Source of the DNA: JANLQX01 sp031418775
Lineage (GTDB): Bacteria > Actinomycetota > Acidimicrobiia > Acidimicrobiales > JANYDT01
DNA: 64,000 nucleotides
Assembly: GCA_031418775.1 (NCBI GenBank)
Contig: JANOJN010000079.1
Span: forward strand, 1-64,000
Reading direction: 5' to 3'
In this document: positions 34,568 to 42,708 of the stretch, in pieces
Layout: every line of letters begins with the position of its first letter
How positions within the stretch are numbered: position 1 is the stretch's first letter
Position numbers and translations under genes: made by a program
Notes under the pieces: model-generated
The model's input: the letters and a program-made list of their open reading frames with translations, nothing else
Database searches by the model: none
Told to the model about the DNA's origin: nothing

Positions 34568-35350
34568 TCAGTGCACCTCGCCGCCGAGGTAGCTCGCTTC
34601 GAGCAGGTCACGGCGAGCCAGGAGTTCGGCGGCGGTGCCGGAAAGCACCAGTTCGCCATGGTTCAGCACGTAGCCGCGGTCGGCGATGGACAGCGCCATG
34701 TGCACGTGCTGCTCGACGATGAGGACGGCGGTGCCGGTCTCGTCGGCGATTCGGCGCACGATCGGGATCATCCGCTCCACGATGATCGGCGCCAGGCCCA
34801 TGCTCATCTCGTCGATGAGAAGGGCCTTGGGCTCCGACACCAACGCACGCGCCATGGCCAGCATCTGCTGCTCGCCACCCGACAGCAGTCCCGAGAGTCG
34901 ACTGCGCAACGGAGCGAGCGCCGGGAAGAGTTCCATGGCACGCTCCATGGCTGCCTTCTGTTGCGATCGCGGACCGGTGAGGCCGAGACGCAAGTTCTCC
35001 GCCACCGTGAGGTCGAAGAAGAGCGAACGATCCTCGGCCACATGGGCGAGGCCGCTGCGGGCGACCAGGTGCGGCTTGCCGAGGGGGATCTCCTTTCCGA
35101 ATACCTCGACCGATCCGGCGACGGGTCGAAGGATCCCGGAGATGGTCAGCAGCGTGGTGGTCTTACCGGCGCCGTTCGGGCCGAGCAGGGCGACCACCTC
35201 ACCCTTGCCGACATGGAGGTCAAGGTTGCGCACGACGGGAATCCCGCCATAGCCGGCCGCCAGGCCGGAGATCTTGATCACGGTCTCGGGAGGGGCAATG
35301 ACCGCGTTCGAACTGCTACGCAGGGGCGACTGGATTTCGGACTGACTCAT
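34568..35350 (-). CDS. livF: Branched-chain amino acid/amide ABC transporter ATPase (LivF type)
   Basis: 260 residues with Walker A GPNGAGKTT, signature LSGGEQQM, Walker B ALLIDEMSMGLAP and switch His (VEQHVHMA). The MSMGLAPIIVE and EQHVH patterns mark the LivF branch of the HAAT family. The first 25 residues are a polar extension. The ATG overlaps the LivG stop by one base (TGATG). With LivG it drives the fused permease encoded upstream. Confidence 0.92.
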   Translation of the reverse strand: MSQSEIQSPLRSSSNAVIAPPETVIKISGLAAGYGGIPVVRNLDLHVGKGEVVALLGPNGAGKTTTLLTISGILRPVAGSVEVFGKEIPLGKPHLVARSGLAHVAEDRSLFFDLTVAENLRLGLTGPRSQQKAAMERAMELFPALAPLRSRLSGLLSGGEQQMLAMARALVSEPKALLIDEMSMGLAPIIVERMIPIVRRIADETGTAVLIVEQHVHMALSIADRGYVLNHGELVLSGTAAELLARRDLLEASYLGGEVH

Positions 35351-36159
35351 CAGTGGTTCCTTCCTGCTGCCGCAGCAGCGGCAGCACCTTCCTGGGCTTG
35401 AAGTTCGCCGGCCTCGGCGCCGAGGTACGCGCCAATCACGGCCGGGTTGGTTCGGATCTGATCAGGCGTTCCTTCGGCAATGATGCGACCGAAATCGAGC
35501 ACGTAGATGTAGTCGCAAACGTTGAGCACCAGGCCCATGTCGTGGTCGATGAGGAACACGGTGATGTCCTGGGTCAGGAAGTCACGCAGATGCGAGCCGA
35601 GCGTCTGCGACTCGGCGGTGTCGAGCCCGGCGGCCGGTTCGTCGAGGAGCACCACCTTCGGACGGCTCGCCAGTGCGCGAGCGACGCTGACGAGCTTGCG
35701 CTGACCATGGGAGAGGTCGAGCGTGAGACGATCACGCAGGTCGCCGAGGCCCATGATGTCGAGCGCCCACTCGGCCTGTTCCGACGCCGCGAGCCGTCGG
35801 TTCGGCCGTACGAGATCGGTAAGGAAAGAGGTGAACGACGGCCGTTCGGCGTGCACGAGGAGGTTGTCCCACACCGTGAGGTCGTCGAAGAGCTCGAGCG
35901 ACTGGAACGTGCGAGTGAGGCCGGCATCGGCGCGCTGCGCTGGGGACAGGGACGTGATGTCGTGTCCGTTGAAATGCACCGTTCCCCGGGTCGGCGGGGT
36001 GAATCCGGTGATGGCGTCGATGAACGTCGTCTTGCCGGCGCCGTTCGGGCCGATGAGCCCGCACACCATGCCGGACTGGACGACGAGGTCGACATCGTCG
36101 TTGGCGTTGAGTCCGCCGTAGGAGACGGTGAGTCCTTTGGCTTCGAGGATCGCAGTCAT
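35350..36159 (-). CDS. livG: Branched-chain amino acid/amide ABC transporter ATPase (LivG type)
   Basis: 269 residues: Walker A GPNGAGKTT, signature LSHGQRKLV (a common LivG variant of LSGGQ), Walker B VVLLDEPAAGLD and switch His (LIDHDMGLV). FQSLELFDDLTVWDN is the typical LivG Q-loop region. The C-terminus carries an Ala-rich tail (EGAAAAAAAGRNH) unlike most LivG proteins. The ATG lies six bases after the permease stop, so the operon is tightly packed. Confidence 0.92.
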   Translation of the reverse strand: MTAILEAKGLTVSYGGLNANDDVDLVVQSGMVCGLIGPNGAGKTTFIDAITGFTPPTRGTVHFNGHDITSLSPAQRADAGLTRTFQSLELFDDLTVWDNLLVHAERPSFTSFLTDLVRPNRRLAASEQAEWALDIMGLGDLRDRLTLDLSHGQRKLVSVARALASRPKVVLLDEPAAGLDTAESQTLGSHLRDFLTQDITVFLIDHDMGLVLNVCDYIYVLDFGRIIAEGTPDQIRTNPAVIGAYLGAEAGELQAQEGAAAAAAAGRNH

Positions 36160-36165
36160 GACGGA

Positions 36166-38499
36166 TCAGGCTCCCTGCTCGGTGACGGTCGCGGCGGGCA
36201 CCGGTGCCGGCGCTCCGTGGCCGGGAGCAGCGTGGGCTCCGGCCTCGCCCTTGGTGATGACCCGCTTGAGGAAACCGAAGAGGTCCTTCGAGATGCCGCG
36301 GAAGAAGATGCCACTCAGCGGCACGAGAAGCAGGAACCAATTGCGCCACTCCTCGGCTTTGTTCCACAACAACAACGCCACCGGGATTGCCGCGACTGCC
36401 GCTCCGGGACCGACGGCGCGGATGGCTTTCAGCCACTCTTTGCCCCGGGCCCGCAGCAACCAGTTCCCGAGATACTGGAAGCCTGGCTGGAGACGTGGTG
36501 CGATACCGCCCGGGTTGTGGATGGCCGTGAAGACGAGGGCGGCGCCTCCGATGATGCTGGTGAGGTCCACGCTGATCGCGTTGTGGAAGTGGTGGTTCGC
36601 CCATGCGGTGATCAGGCCGTTGGCGAAGATGATGCCGCCGATCATCGCCCCGTTGATCGAGGTGATCCCGCCGAGGTAGGCGAAGGCCAGCACGGAGAGG
36701 CTGAGGAAGAACACCCAGTTTGCTGAGCTGATCTGGCGGGCCTGGTAACCGAACATCACGCCGGAGATGCCAGCGATGGCCGACGCGATGGCGAAGGCGA
36801 GGAGCTTGGTGCGCATCACGTTCACGCCTGCCGCGGCGGCGGCCCGCTCGTTGGCGCGAACAGCGAGGAAGCGCCGACCAGTGCCGCTTCGGCGGATATT
36901 GGCGACGAGCACCGCCAAGCCGACGAGTACGACCACGGTGAAGATGGCGAACTTCAGACTGCTGTTGAGCCCGTTCTTGCCGACGACGCCGAGGTCGATC
37001 CCGAAGAACGTCGGGTTCTGGAGAGAGGCAGGCGATCCCGCAGTCTGATCGGTGAGCAGCTCGTTTTCGAAGTACACGCTCTGCAGACTGACCGCCGCGG
37101 CCATCGTGACGACCGCAAGCTGTACACCGCGAACCCGAAGGGCGGGCAAACCGAGGATCACGCCGACGATCACCGAGAACACGATGCCGATGCCCGCCGC
37201 TACGGGCCAGGGGAGTCCGGGACCACTGACCGGGAAGGGAGAGAGCTCATTGGGCTTGCCGTTGGCCAGCATGCGTGCCGTCATGAAGGCCGCGCAGCCG
37301 GCGATCGACATCTGCGCCAGGGAGATCTGGCCGACGTATCCCGTCAGCACCACGTAGCTGAGCATGACCATCGCGGTGATCAGGGTCGTGGTCACGGAGA
37401 AGCCGAACTTGCCGCCGTCGGCCCAGGCCGCGAGAGCAATTGCGGCGGCGCCCCAGATGAGGCTGTGCTGCCAGACGCGTTTCGGATAGGGCGCCAGGGG
37501 GAGGCGTTTCTCCTCGACCGTGCCACGGATCGGGAGGGAGCGACCTCGAACGAACAAGACGAACACGATCACGACCAACGGAAGGGCATTTGCTGCGGTC
37601 GCCTGCCAGGCCAGCGGGAACCAGCTGTTCGTCGGCAGCCAAACTCCTGCGAGAGTTTGGAGAAGCCCGATGCCGATGCCGCCGGCGGTCGCCCACGGGA
37701 TCGACGAGAGCTTCCCGATCAAGGCCGCGCCGAGCGCCGGTACCACGAGCCCGGTGAACTTCACCGGATTGAGTGCGCCGGTGATGGAACCTACGAGCAC
37801 ACCGGCAAGGCCGGCGGCGAGCGACGCTACGACCCAGTTGGCGAGGGCGAGGCGTTCCGGCGAGTAGCCGAGAAGAACCGCACCCTTCTCGTTACCGGCG
37901 GCGGCTCGCGTCGCCAGCCCGAACCGCGTGTAGCGGAAGAATGCCCAGAGCGCCGCTCCGAGAACGACGGCGAACACCGAGAGGAAGAACGACTCCTTTG
38001 CCAACGGCTTCCCGAGCCCCAAGAAGTTGGTGAACAGCCCCTTCGGCAGCACCACCGTCGGCTGGGGGTTCTCTGTGCCGAAGTTCTTCAGCGCCACTCC
38101 CTGTAGGTACAGCATCAAGCCGAGCGAGCCGATCACCTTGCCGAGAGGCGCGGCGCTGCGCAGCGGCCGAAACACCAAGAAGTGGGCGATCACGCCGAGG
38201 AACCCCGACATTGCGATAGCGATGACGAAGCTCGGAAACACGCCGAGCCCTCCGCTGTCAAACGTGAGACGAACGGGGAAATTCAGCGATTTCGTCGGGA
38301 GAAAGTCGATCCAGGGAAGCTGGAGCACCCCCTTCTTGCGAAGGGAGTCGAACTCGAAGGCGATGAACATGGCGATCGCGCCTTGGGCGAAGTTGATCAC
38401 ACCCGATCCACGGAAGGCGATCACGATGCCGATGGCGATCAAGGCGAAGAAGCCGCCCTGACCGAGGCCACCCAACATGATTCCAATGGGGTCTTTCAT
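36166..38499 (-). CDS. Fused LivH-LivM permease of a branched-chain amino acid/amide ABC importer
   Basis: 777 residues combining two permeases normally encoded by separate genes. Residues 1-295 are LivH-like (GLGQGGFFALIAIGIVIAFRGSG, NWVVASLAAGLAGVLVG). A linker with RSLPIRGTVEEKRLPLAPYP and one helix leads to a LivM-like half of about 335-690 (GQISLAQMSIAGCAAFMTA, LRVRGVQLAVVTMA, the EAA-type loop near NVMRTKLLAFAIASAIAGISGV). A C-terminal part with two more hydrophobic stretches and a Pro/Ala-rich tail follows. ATG 38499 has GGAG seven bases upstream. Fusion fixes a 1:1 ratio of the two subunits. Two hairpins separate it from the binding-protein gene, which may keep permease levels lower. 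Confidence 0.88.
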   Translation of the reverse strand: MKDPIGIMLGGLGQGGFFALIAIGIVIAFRGSGVINFAQGAIAMFIAFEFDSLRKKGVLQLPWIDFLPTKSLNFPVRLTFDSGGLGVFPSFVIAIAMSGFLGVIAHFLVFRPLRSAAPLGKVIGSLGLMLYLQGVALKNFGTENPQPTVVLPKGLFTNFLGLGKPLAKESFFLSVFAVVLGAALWAFFRYTRFGLATRAAAGNEKGAVLLGYSPERLALANWVVASLAAGLAGVLVGSITGALNPVKFTGLVVPALGAALIGKLSSIPWATAGGIGIGLLQTLAGVWLPTNSWFPLAWQATAANALPLVVIVFVLFVRGRSLPIRGTVEEKRLPLAPYPKRVWQHSLIWGAAAIALAAWADGGKFGFSVTTTLITAMVMLSYVVLTGYVGQISLAQMSIAGCAAFMTARMLANGKPNELSPFPVSGPGLPWPVAAGIGIVFSVIVGVILGLPALRVRGVQLAVVTMAAAVSLQSVYFENELLTDQTAGSPASLQNPTFFGIDLGVVGKNGLNSSLKFAIFTVVVLVGLAVLVANIRRSGTGRRFLAVRANERAAAAAGVNVMRTKLLAFAIASAIAGISGVMFGYQARQISSANWVFFLSLSVLAFAYLGGITSINGAMIGGIIFANGLITAWANHHFHNAISVDLTSIIGGAALVFTAIHNPGGIAPRLQPGFQYLGNWLLRARGKEWLKAIRAVGPGAAVAAIPVALLLWNKAEEWRNWFLLLVPLSGIFFRGISKDLFGFLKRVITKGEAGAHAAPGHGAPAPVPAATVTEQGA

Positions 38500-38580
38500 G
38501 AATGCTCCAGGCGAAGAACGCCACAGGTCAGAAGTTGATGATGGGACGCGGCGCGGGTCAAACCAGCCGGGATACAACAA

Positions 38581-38603
38581 GGGGTGGCCGTTCCGACCAC
38601 CCC
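38581..38603 (-). terminator. Hairpin between binding-protein and permease genes (attenuator/terminator)
   Basis: GGGGTGG (38581-38587) pairs with CCACCCC (38597-38603), with extra A-T pairs at the base. On the minus strand it is followed by TTGTTGT, a weak T tract. It stands between the binding-protein stop and the permease start, where partial termination would favour the binding protein. Confidence 0.55.
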
Positions 38604-38617
38604 TTGCGCTGCACGCG

Positions 38618-38652
38618 CTCGGGTCCGGCGTCGCAATGACGCCGGACCCGAG
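38618..38652 (-). terminator. Perfect 15-bp hairpin downstream of the binding-protein gene
   Basis: CTCGGGTCCGGCGTC pairs perfectly with 38638-38652 across a 5-base loop. It begins 15 bp after the binding-protein stop. No T run follows, so it may stabilise the 3' end of that mRNA rather than terminate. Confidence 0.5.
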
Positions 38653-38666
38653 CAATCAAGCGATGC

Positions 38667-40202
38667 TCAGCGACCGAAGTCGAGTGCCGTGCCCTTGATC
38701 AGGTAGAGCCCGGAGAAGTCGGAACGCTTCACGTCGTACCCGGCGCCGTTCCACTGCGAGGCCGTGACACGGGCGTTGCAGACGGAGAGGTACGGTGCCG
38801 CTGCTGAGGTGCACTCCAACGGAGTGCTGCCCCACGAGTGGCTGCGCACGGTCTTGGCGAACGCGTCTTCAAGAGCCTGCGCGGTCAACGTCGCGGGATT
38901 GCCCTTCGCCGCTGCGTTGCCCTGGAGCCAGATGTTCATCATGCCGAGGAAGCCCGCGGTGGCGAAACCCTTCAGCTTCTGATCCTTGGCGCCGTACTTG
39001 TCGCTCTTGGAGAGGTAGAGCTTCGACTGCTCCTGGAGGAGTCCCTTCAGGTTGGCGGTCTGGGTGATCGGGGAAGAGCCGATGAAGTAGATGCCCTTGG
39101 CGAGATCACCTGCTGCCGTCGCCGCCTTGTCGTCGATGCATGCACCGGAAAGAACGAGCGGGATCTTCGACGGGGTCCAGCCGAGCTTCCCGAGGGCGTT
39201 CACGAAGGTCCAGCAGTCAGCGCCCTGGGCCGAGAAGACGATCACATCCGGCTTGAAGTCGAGCACCTGCTGGGCCTGCGGGGTGACGTCGGCCTGGCCC
39301 GGAAGGATCGGCACACCGATGTGGGTCAGCGACGGCTTGGTGAGCGCAGCCGAGTTGTCCTTGGCCTGAGTCGTGCCGTTGAGAACGTTCAACGGCTTCT
39401 TCTCGAGGTCGTGGTAGCAGAACACACCTGGCGGGGTGTTGGCCCACGGAACGGCGACCTTGGTGCCCTTGAGATCGTTCGTGGCGAACTCGATGAGGCC
39501 GGTGTGGACGCCGAGGCAACCGCCACCGCCGCCGATGGCGTAGGTGCCGGGGCTGGTGAAGTCGGCCGGGGAGATCGGGGTACCGACGATGACCGGGATC
39601 TTGGCCGCGTTGAAGGTGGCGAAGTGGTTGCCGAAGAAGTTGAGCGACGAGAAGACCATGAAGGGCTTCTTGGCGGCGAGCTCATTGGCGCACTTGGTGG
39701 AGTCGGTCGGGTTGATCGCCATCGAGCAGACCTCGAGCTTGATCGGGCGGCCGGGCTTACCGGCAGCCAGATCGGCACCGATGCCGCCCAACTCGTTGTT
39801 GATGTACTCCGTAGCTGCCTGTGCGCCGAAACGGTATTCCGGGAATGACCCGGCGGGATCTCCCTCAGGGTTCTGGAAGCCGATGACGATCTGGTCGCCG
39901 GCGGCCTTCAACGGCTTGGCTTCCGCGCAGTTCTCGATGAACTGTGCTTGGCCGGCGCCGTCACCGTTGATCTTGTCGAGCGCGGTGTCGGTCTTTGCTG
40001 CGCACGGGCCCGTGGCGCCAGCGACCGGGGCCGCGGTGGCAGCCGGAGCGGCAGTCGTGGCCGTCGGCTTCTTGGTCGTCTTCTTCGCGACCTTCTTCGT
40101 TGCCTTCTTGGTCGTGGCAGCCACGCTCGATGTCGCCGGGGCGACGAGCGCAGCGGCAACGGCGATGGCGATCAGTCCGGCGATGGACCTTTTTCTTGAC
40201 AT
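38667..40202 (-). CDS. ABC transporter substrate-binding protein, branched-chain amino acid/amide type
   Basis: 511 residues of the Peripla_BP_6 (LivK-like) fold. A signal peptide (SIAGLIAIAVAAALVAPATSSVA) is followed by an extended Lys/Thr/Ala linker, then the binding domain from about 75 (GDQIVIGFQNPEGDPAGSFPEYRFGAQAATEY) with a cysteine-rich set of loops. No lipobox Cys follows the signal peptide, so it is either released or held by the basic linker. ATG 40202 has GGGGGA just upstream. It is the first gene of the importer operon; a 20-bp palindrome lies in its upstream region. The ligand (amino acid, urea, short amide) cannot be read. Confidence 0.9.
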   Translation of the reverse strand: MSRKRSIAGLIAIAVAAALVAPATSSVAATTKKATKKVAKKTTKKPTATTAAPAATAAPVAGATGPCAAKTDTALDKINGDGAGQAQFIENCAEAKPLKAAGDQIVIGFQNPEGDPAGSFPEYRFGAQAATEYINNELGGIGADLAAGKPGRPIKLEVCSMAINPTDSTKCANELAAKKPFMVFSSLNFFGNHFATFNAAKIPVIVGTPISPADFTSPGTYAIGGGGGCLGVHTGLIEFATNDLKGTKVAVPWANTPPGVFCYHDLEKKPLNVLNGTTQAKDNSAALTKPSLTHIGVPILPGQADVTPQAQQVLDFKPDVIVFSAQGADCWTFVNALGKLGWTPSKIPLVLSGACIDDKAATAAGDLAKGIYFIGSSPITQTANLKGLLQEQSKLYLSKSDKYGAKDQKLKGFATAGFLGMMNIWLQGNAAAKGNPATLTAQALEDAFAKTVRSHSWGSTPLECTSAAAPYLSVCNARVTASQWNGAGYDVKRSDFSGLYLIKGTALDFGR

Positions 40203-40350
40203 GCTTCCCCCTAAGTGGAGCCTGATGTGACGGCAGGTGCCTGGATTGGACGGCGGCGCTGGGGAAGTGGGCGGCGACCCGGGATCGGGGCATCCGTCAC
40301 ACGTGACCGGCGACACAGACAGTCAAGCAGGCGAACACCCCACAAAACAA

Positions 40351-40370
40351 AATTCACCGTTCAGTGAATT
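40351..40370. promoter_or_regulatory. 20-bp palindrome upstream of the importer operon (candidate operator)
   Basis: AATTCAC at 40351-40357 and GTGAATT at 40364-40370 are perfect arms around a 6-base spacer. It lies 149 bp before the binding-protein ATG in an AT-richer pocket of the 260-bp non-coding stretch 40203-40462. The size and symmetry fit a TetR-type or GntR-type operator; no regulator gene is adjacent. Confidence 0.45.
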
Positions 40371-40462
40371 ACGCCGTCTCGGTCTGATAAAAGTCGCTTA
40401 CGGGGTCCGGCAGGCTCGGAACCGACACAACCGGCACCGAGTCAGGGGTCGCGTTTTCTTGG

Positions 40463-41242
40463 TCAGGGCGCGACGGGCGCAGGCGTAGCTGGCGCACCGT
40501 TGTAGATCGCCGTTTCGAAGCTCCGGAGGAGCGATGCCAGTTGGCTCGCGTCGCAGACACGGTGGTCATAGCTGACGTTCACGCCGAGGAGGTTCGTCAC
40601 GGCAGGAGCGCCGTCACGCACGACGACCCCGGGCGCGACAGCTCCGACCGAGCAGACGAGGGCGCACCGGGTGAACGGCACGAACGGAACATCGACGGCC
40701 GGAAGGTCGAACCTGGCGACCGACGAAATGAGCGCCGCCCCGAACGGCGCACCCGGGATTCCCAAAGCGCCGATTCCCAATCCAGCGGCGAAGGCCGACC
40801 AGCACCGAAGCGCCAGCCGGCTCACGACTACCGGAACAGCCTCCACCAGGCGGGTGGCCCGGGCCAGTGGACCCGTGCGACGGCGTGCGTCACGGGCCGA
40901 CGTGCGGAGCGCTCGCTGGAACTCCTGCGGGCTGAGTTCGTCGGCGCGGTCGACCACGGCGATTCGAAGGTCATTCGAGGCATGAATGGCAAAGGACAGG
41001 CGGACAGTTCGATGCGGTCGAACCTTCCAGCGGCCGGCACGCCGATTCGCTACGGGATTGGCGGCAAGGGCCTGGCCGAGTGCGAAGCCAACGATGGCGA
41101 CCGGGGCGATGTTCGGATGGGTACGGGCGATGCGATCCCAGTCGAGCTGGAGGTGCATGCCAATTCGCGCGTCGACGCCTCCGGGCCAGGTCGCCATCGC
41201 CACCCGGTCGCGGCGCTTCAGCCGGCCCGACGATGCGTTCAT
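40463..41242 (-). CDS. E2-like acyltransferase catalytic domain, stand-alone
   Basis: 259 residues resembling the catalytic (CAT-fold) domain of 2-oxoacid dehydrogenase E2 proteins. The C-terminal VNVSYDHRVCDASQLASLL matches the E2 active-site motif HRxxDG, with Ala in place of the last Gly; the His and Asp are kept. GALGIPGAPFGAALISSV and the LGVNVSYDHR strand also fit. There is no lipoyl or E1-binding domain, so it cannot work in a normal dehydrogenase complex by itself. It may acylate another carrier, or be a structural relative. ATG 41242 is the likely start. The next gene upstream in the same direction is a P450, 198 bp away. Confidence 0.65.
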   Translation of the reverse strand: MNASSGRLKRRDRVAMATWPGGVDARIGMHLQLDWDRIARTHPNIAPVAIVGFALGQALAANPVANRRAGRWKVRPHRTVRLSFAIHASNDLRIAVVDRADELSPQEFQRALRTSARDARRRTGPLARATRLVEAVPVVVSRLALRCWSAFAAGLGIGALGIPGAPFGAALISSVARFDLPAVDVPFVPFTRCALVCSVGAVAPGVVVRDGAPAVTNLLGVNVSYDHRVCDASQLASLLRSFETAIYNGAPATPAPVAP

Positions 41243-41439
41243 CCGTTGGGACGAACGGTACGTGAACCCAAAACCATGGGGTCACGCTACTGAGCGGGTG
41301 CCCCTATCCCCTGCGGGCCGGTACGAGTCGAGCTCGCCCGAACGGACCTCGCCATGACCCGTCGGATCCAAAGCCAACTGCCACGACGGGAACGCCGATT
41401 GCTGTGCGACGTTCGGCGACCCCGCGTGAGTTCCCTGGA

Positions 41440-42633
41440 TCAGTCCCAGGCGACGGGGAGGACCTTGCGACCCCACAGGAACGGCGCATCGAGTCGCTTG
41501 GTGTCGCCGGCCAGACGCATGGTCGGAAACCGTGACACCAGAGTTTCGACGGCGATGCGTCCGCTGAGGCGTGCTAGACCGGCGCCGAGGCAGTAGTGGA
41601 TGCCCCAGGAGAAGGCGAGGTGCTTCTTCAGGTCGGTCAGCGGGCGGTCGAGGCGGAAGTCGTCGGGGTTCGTGAACAGCGCGGGGTCGCGGTTGGCCGA
41701 CGCGTAGAGCACCATCACCTTCGAATCCTCGGGGATCGCCACGCCGCCGACTTCGGTGGCCACGTTGTTGGTGCGGCACAGCCCGAGCACCGGCGGATCG
41801 AACCGGAGGCTCTCCTCCACGGCGACCTCGACGAGGGACGGATCGGCGACGAGCTGCGCCCACAGCGACGGCGTCTCGAGTACCCGCCACATCAGGTTGG
41901 TGATCAGTGAGGTCGTCGTCTCGTGTCCAGCGACGAGGAACTGCGACACCGTGTTCACGGCCTCGTCGATCGGTAGCACCCCGCCGTCGTCGTCGTAGGG
42001 CGCGGTCGCGACGTAGGACAGGAATCCGTCGGGGAGCTCCTCTCCCTTCGCGTGGAGTGCTCGACGTAACTCGATTTGCTCGCGGGCGAAGCGGCCGATC
42101 CCGAGGCGTCCGTCGCGACCGCGGTCCTGATACGCCATCCCGGCCACCATGTCGTCGGCCCAGCGGCTGAACTGCTCACGGTCGGCGATGTCGATGCCGA
42201 GCAGCGCGCAGAAGCTGGCGACCGGCAGCGCGAGGGCGTAGTCGTGGTTCAGCTCGCAGCCGTTGTGACCCGAAGCGCGCAGATCGTCGGCAAGCGACTC
42301 GGCGAGCTCGCGTATCGCCGGAGCGGTCCTGTTCACCGCGCTCGGCAGGAACGGGTCACGGAGGAAGCGGCGGCGATGGGTGTGGATCGGCGGATCGTCG
42401 TGCTGCACGTCGCCGACACTCGAGGACTTCTTCACTCCCGGGCCCTTGGCGTTGGACCACACCGCCGTGTCCTGGAGAATCGACACGACGTCGGTCGGCG
42501 AGGCAACGGTGTAGAGCGAGTACTCCTCCGTCGTCTCGAAGTGGACGGGGCACTTCGCCCGCAACTCGCGGTGCGCCGCTGCGGGATCGTCGAGAACGTG
42601 CGCAGCCGTGAGCGAGTAGTCGATGTCCGTCAT
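41440..42633 (-). CDS. Cytochrome P450
   Basis: 397 residues, a bacterial class I P450. The I-helix oxygen-binding motif is AGHETTTSL, the K-helix ExxR is EESLRFDPP, the meander is FRLDRPLTD, and the haem-ligand loop FSWGIHYCLGAGLAR places the thiolate at Cys348. It would hydroxylate or otherwise oxidise a hydrophobic substrate and needs a ferredoxin and reductase; none is adjacent, although a ferredoxin-reductase-like C-terminus lies at the window end, 21 kb away. CYP family cannot be set by eye. The ATG start is MTDIDYSL. Confidence 0.93.
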   Translation of the reverse strand: MTDIDYSLTAAHVLDDPAAAHRELRAKCPVHFETTEEYSLYTVASPTDVVSILQDTAVWSNAKGPGVKKSSSVGDVQHDDPPIHTHRRRFLRDPFLPSAVNRTAPAIRELAESLADDLRASGHNGCELNHDYALALPVASFCALLGIDIADREQFSRWADDMVAGMAYQDRGRDGRLGIGRFAREQIELRRALHAKGEELPDGFLSYVATAPYDDDGGVLPIDEAVNTVSQFLVAGHETTTSLITNLMWRVLETPSLWAQLVADPSLVEVAVEESLRFDPPVLGLCRTNNVATEVGGVAIPEDSKVMVLYASANRDPALFTNPDDFRLDRPLTDLKKHLAFSWGIHYCLGAGLARLSGRIAVETLVSRFPTMRLAGDTKRLDAPFLWGRKVLPVAWD

Positions 42634-42708
42634 GCGCGGAATCTATCGGTCGCAGGCCGTGAGAGGCGAGTCGCCATTCGATCGCCAAACCCAGCTTGGA
42701 CGCGCTTG

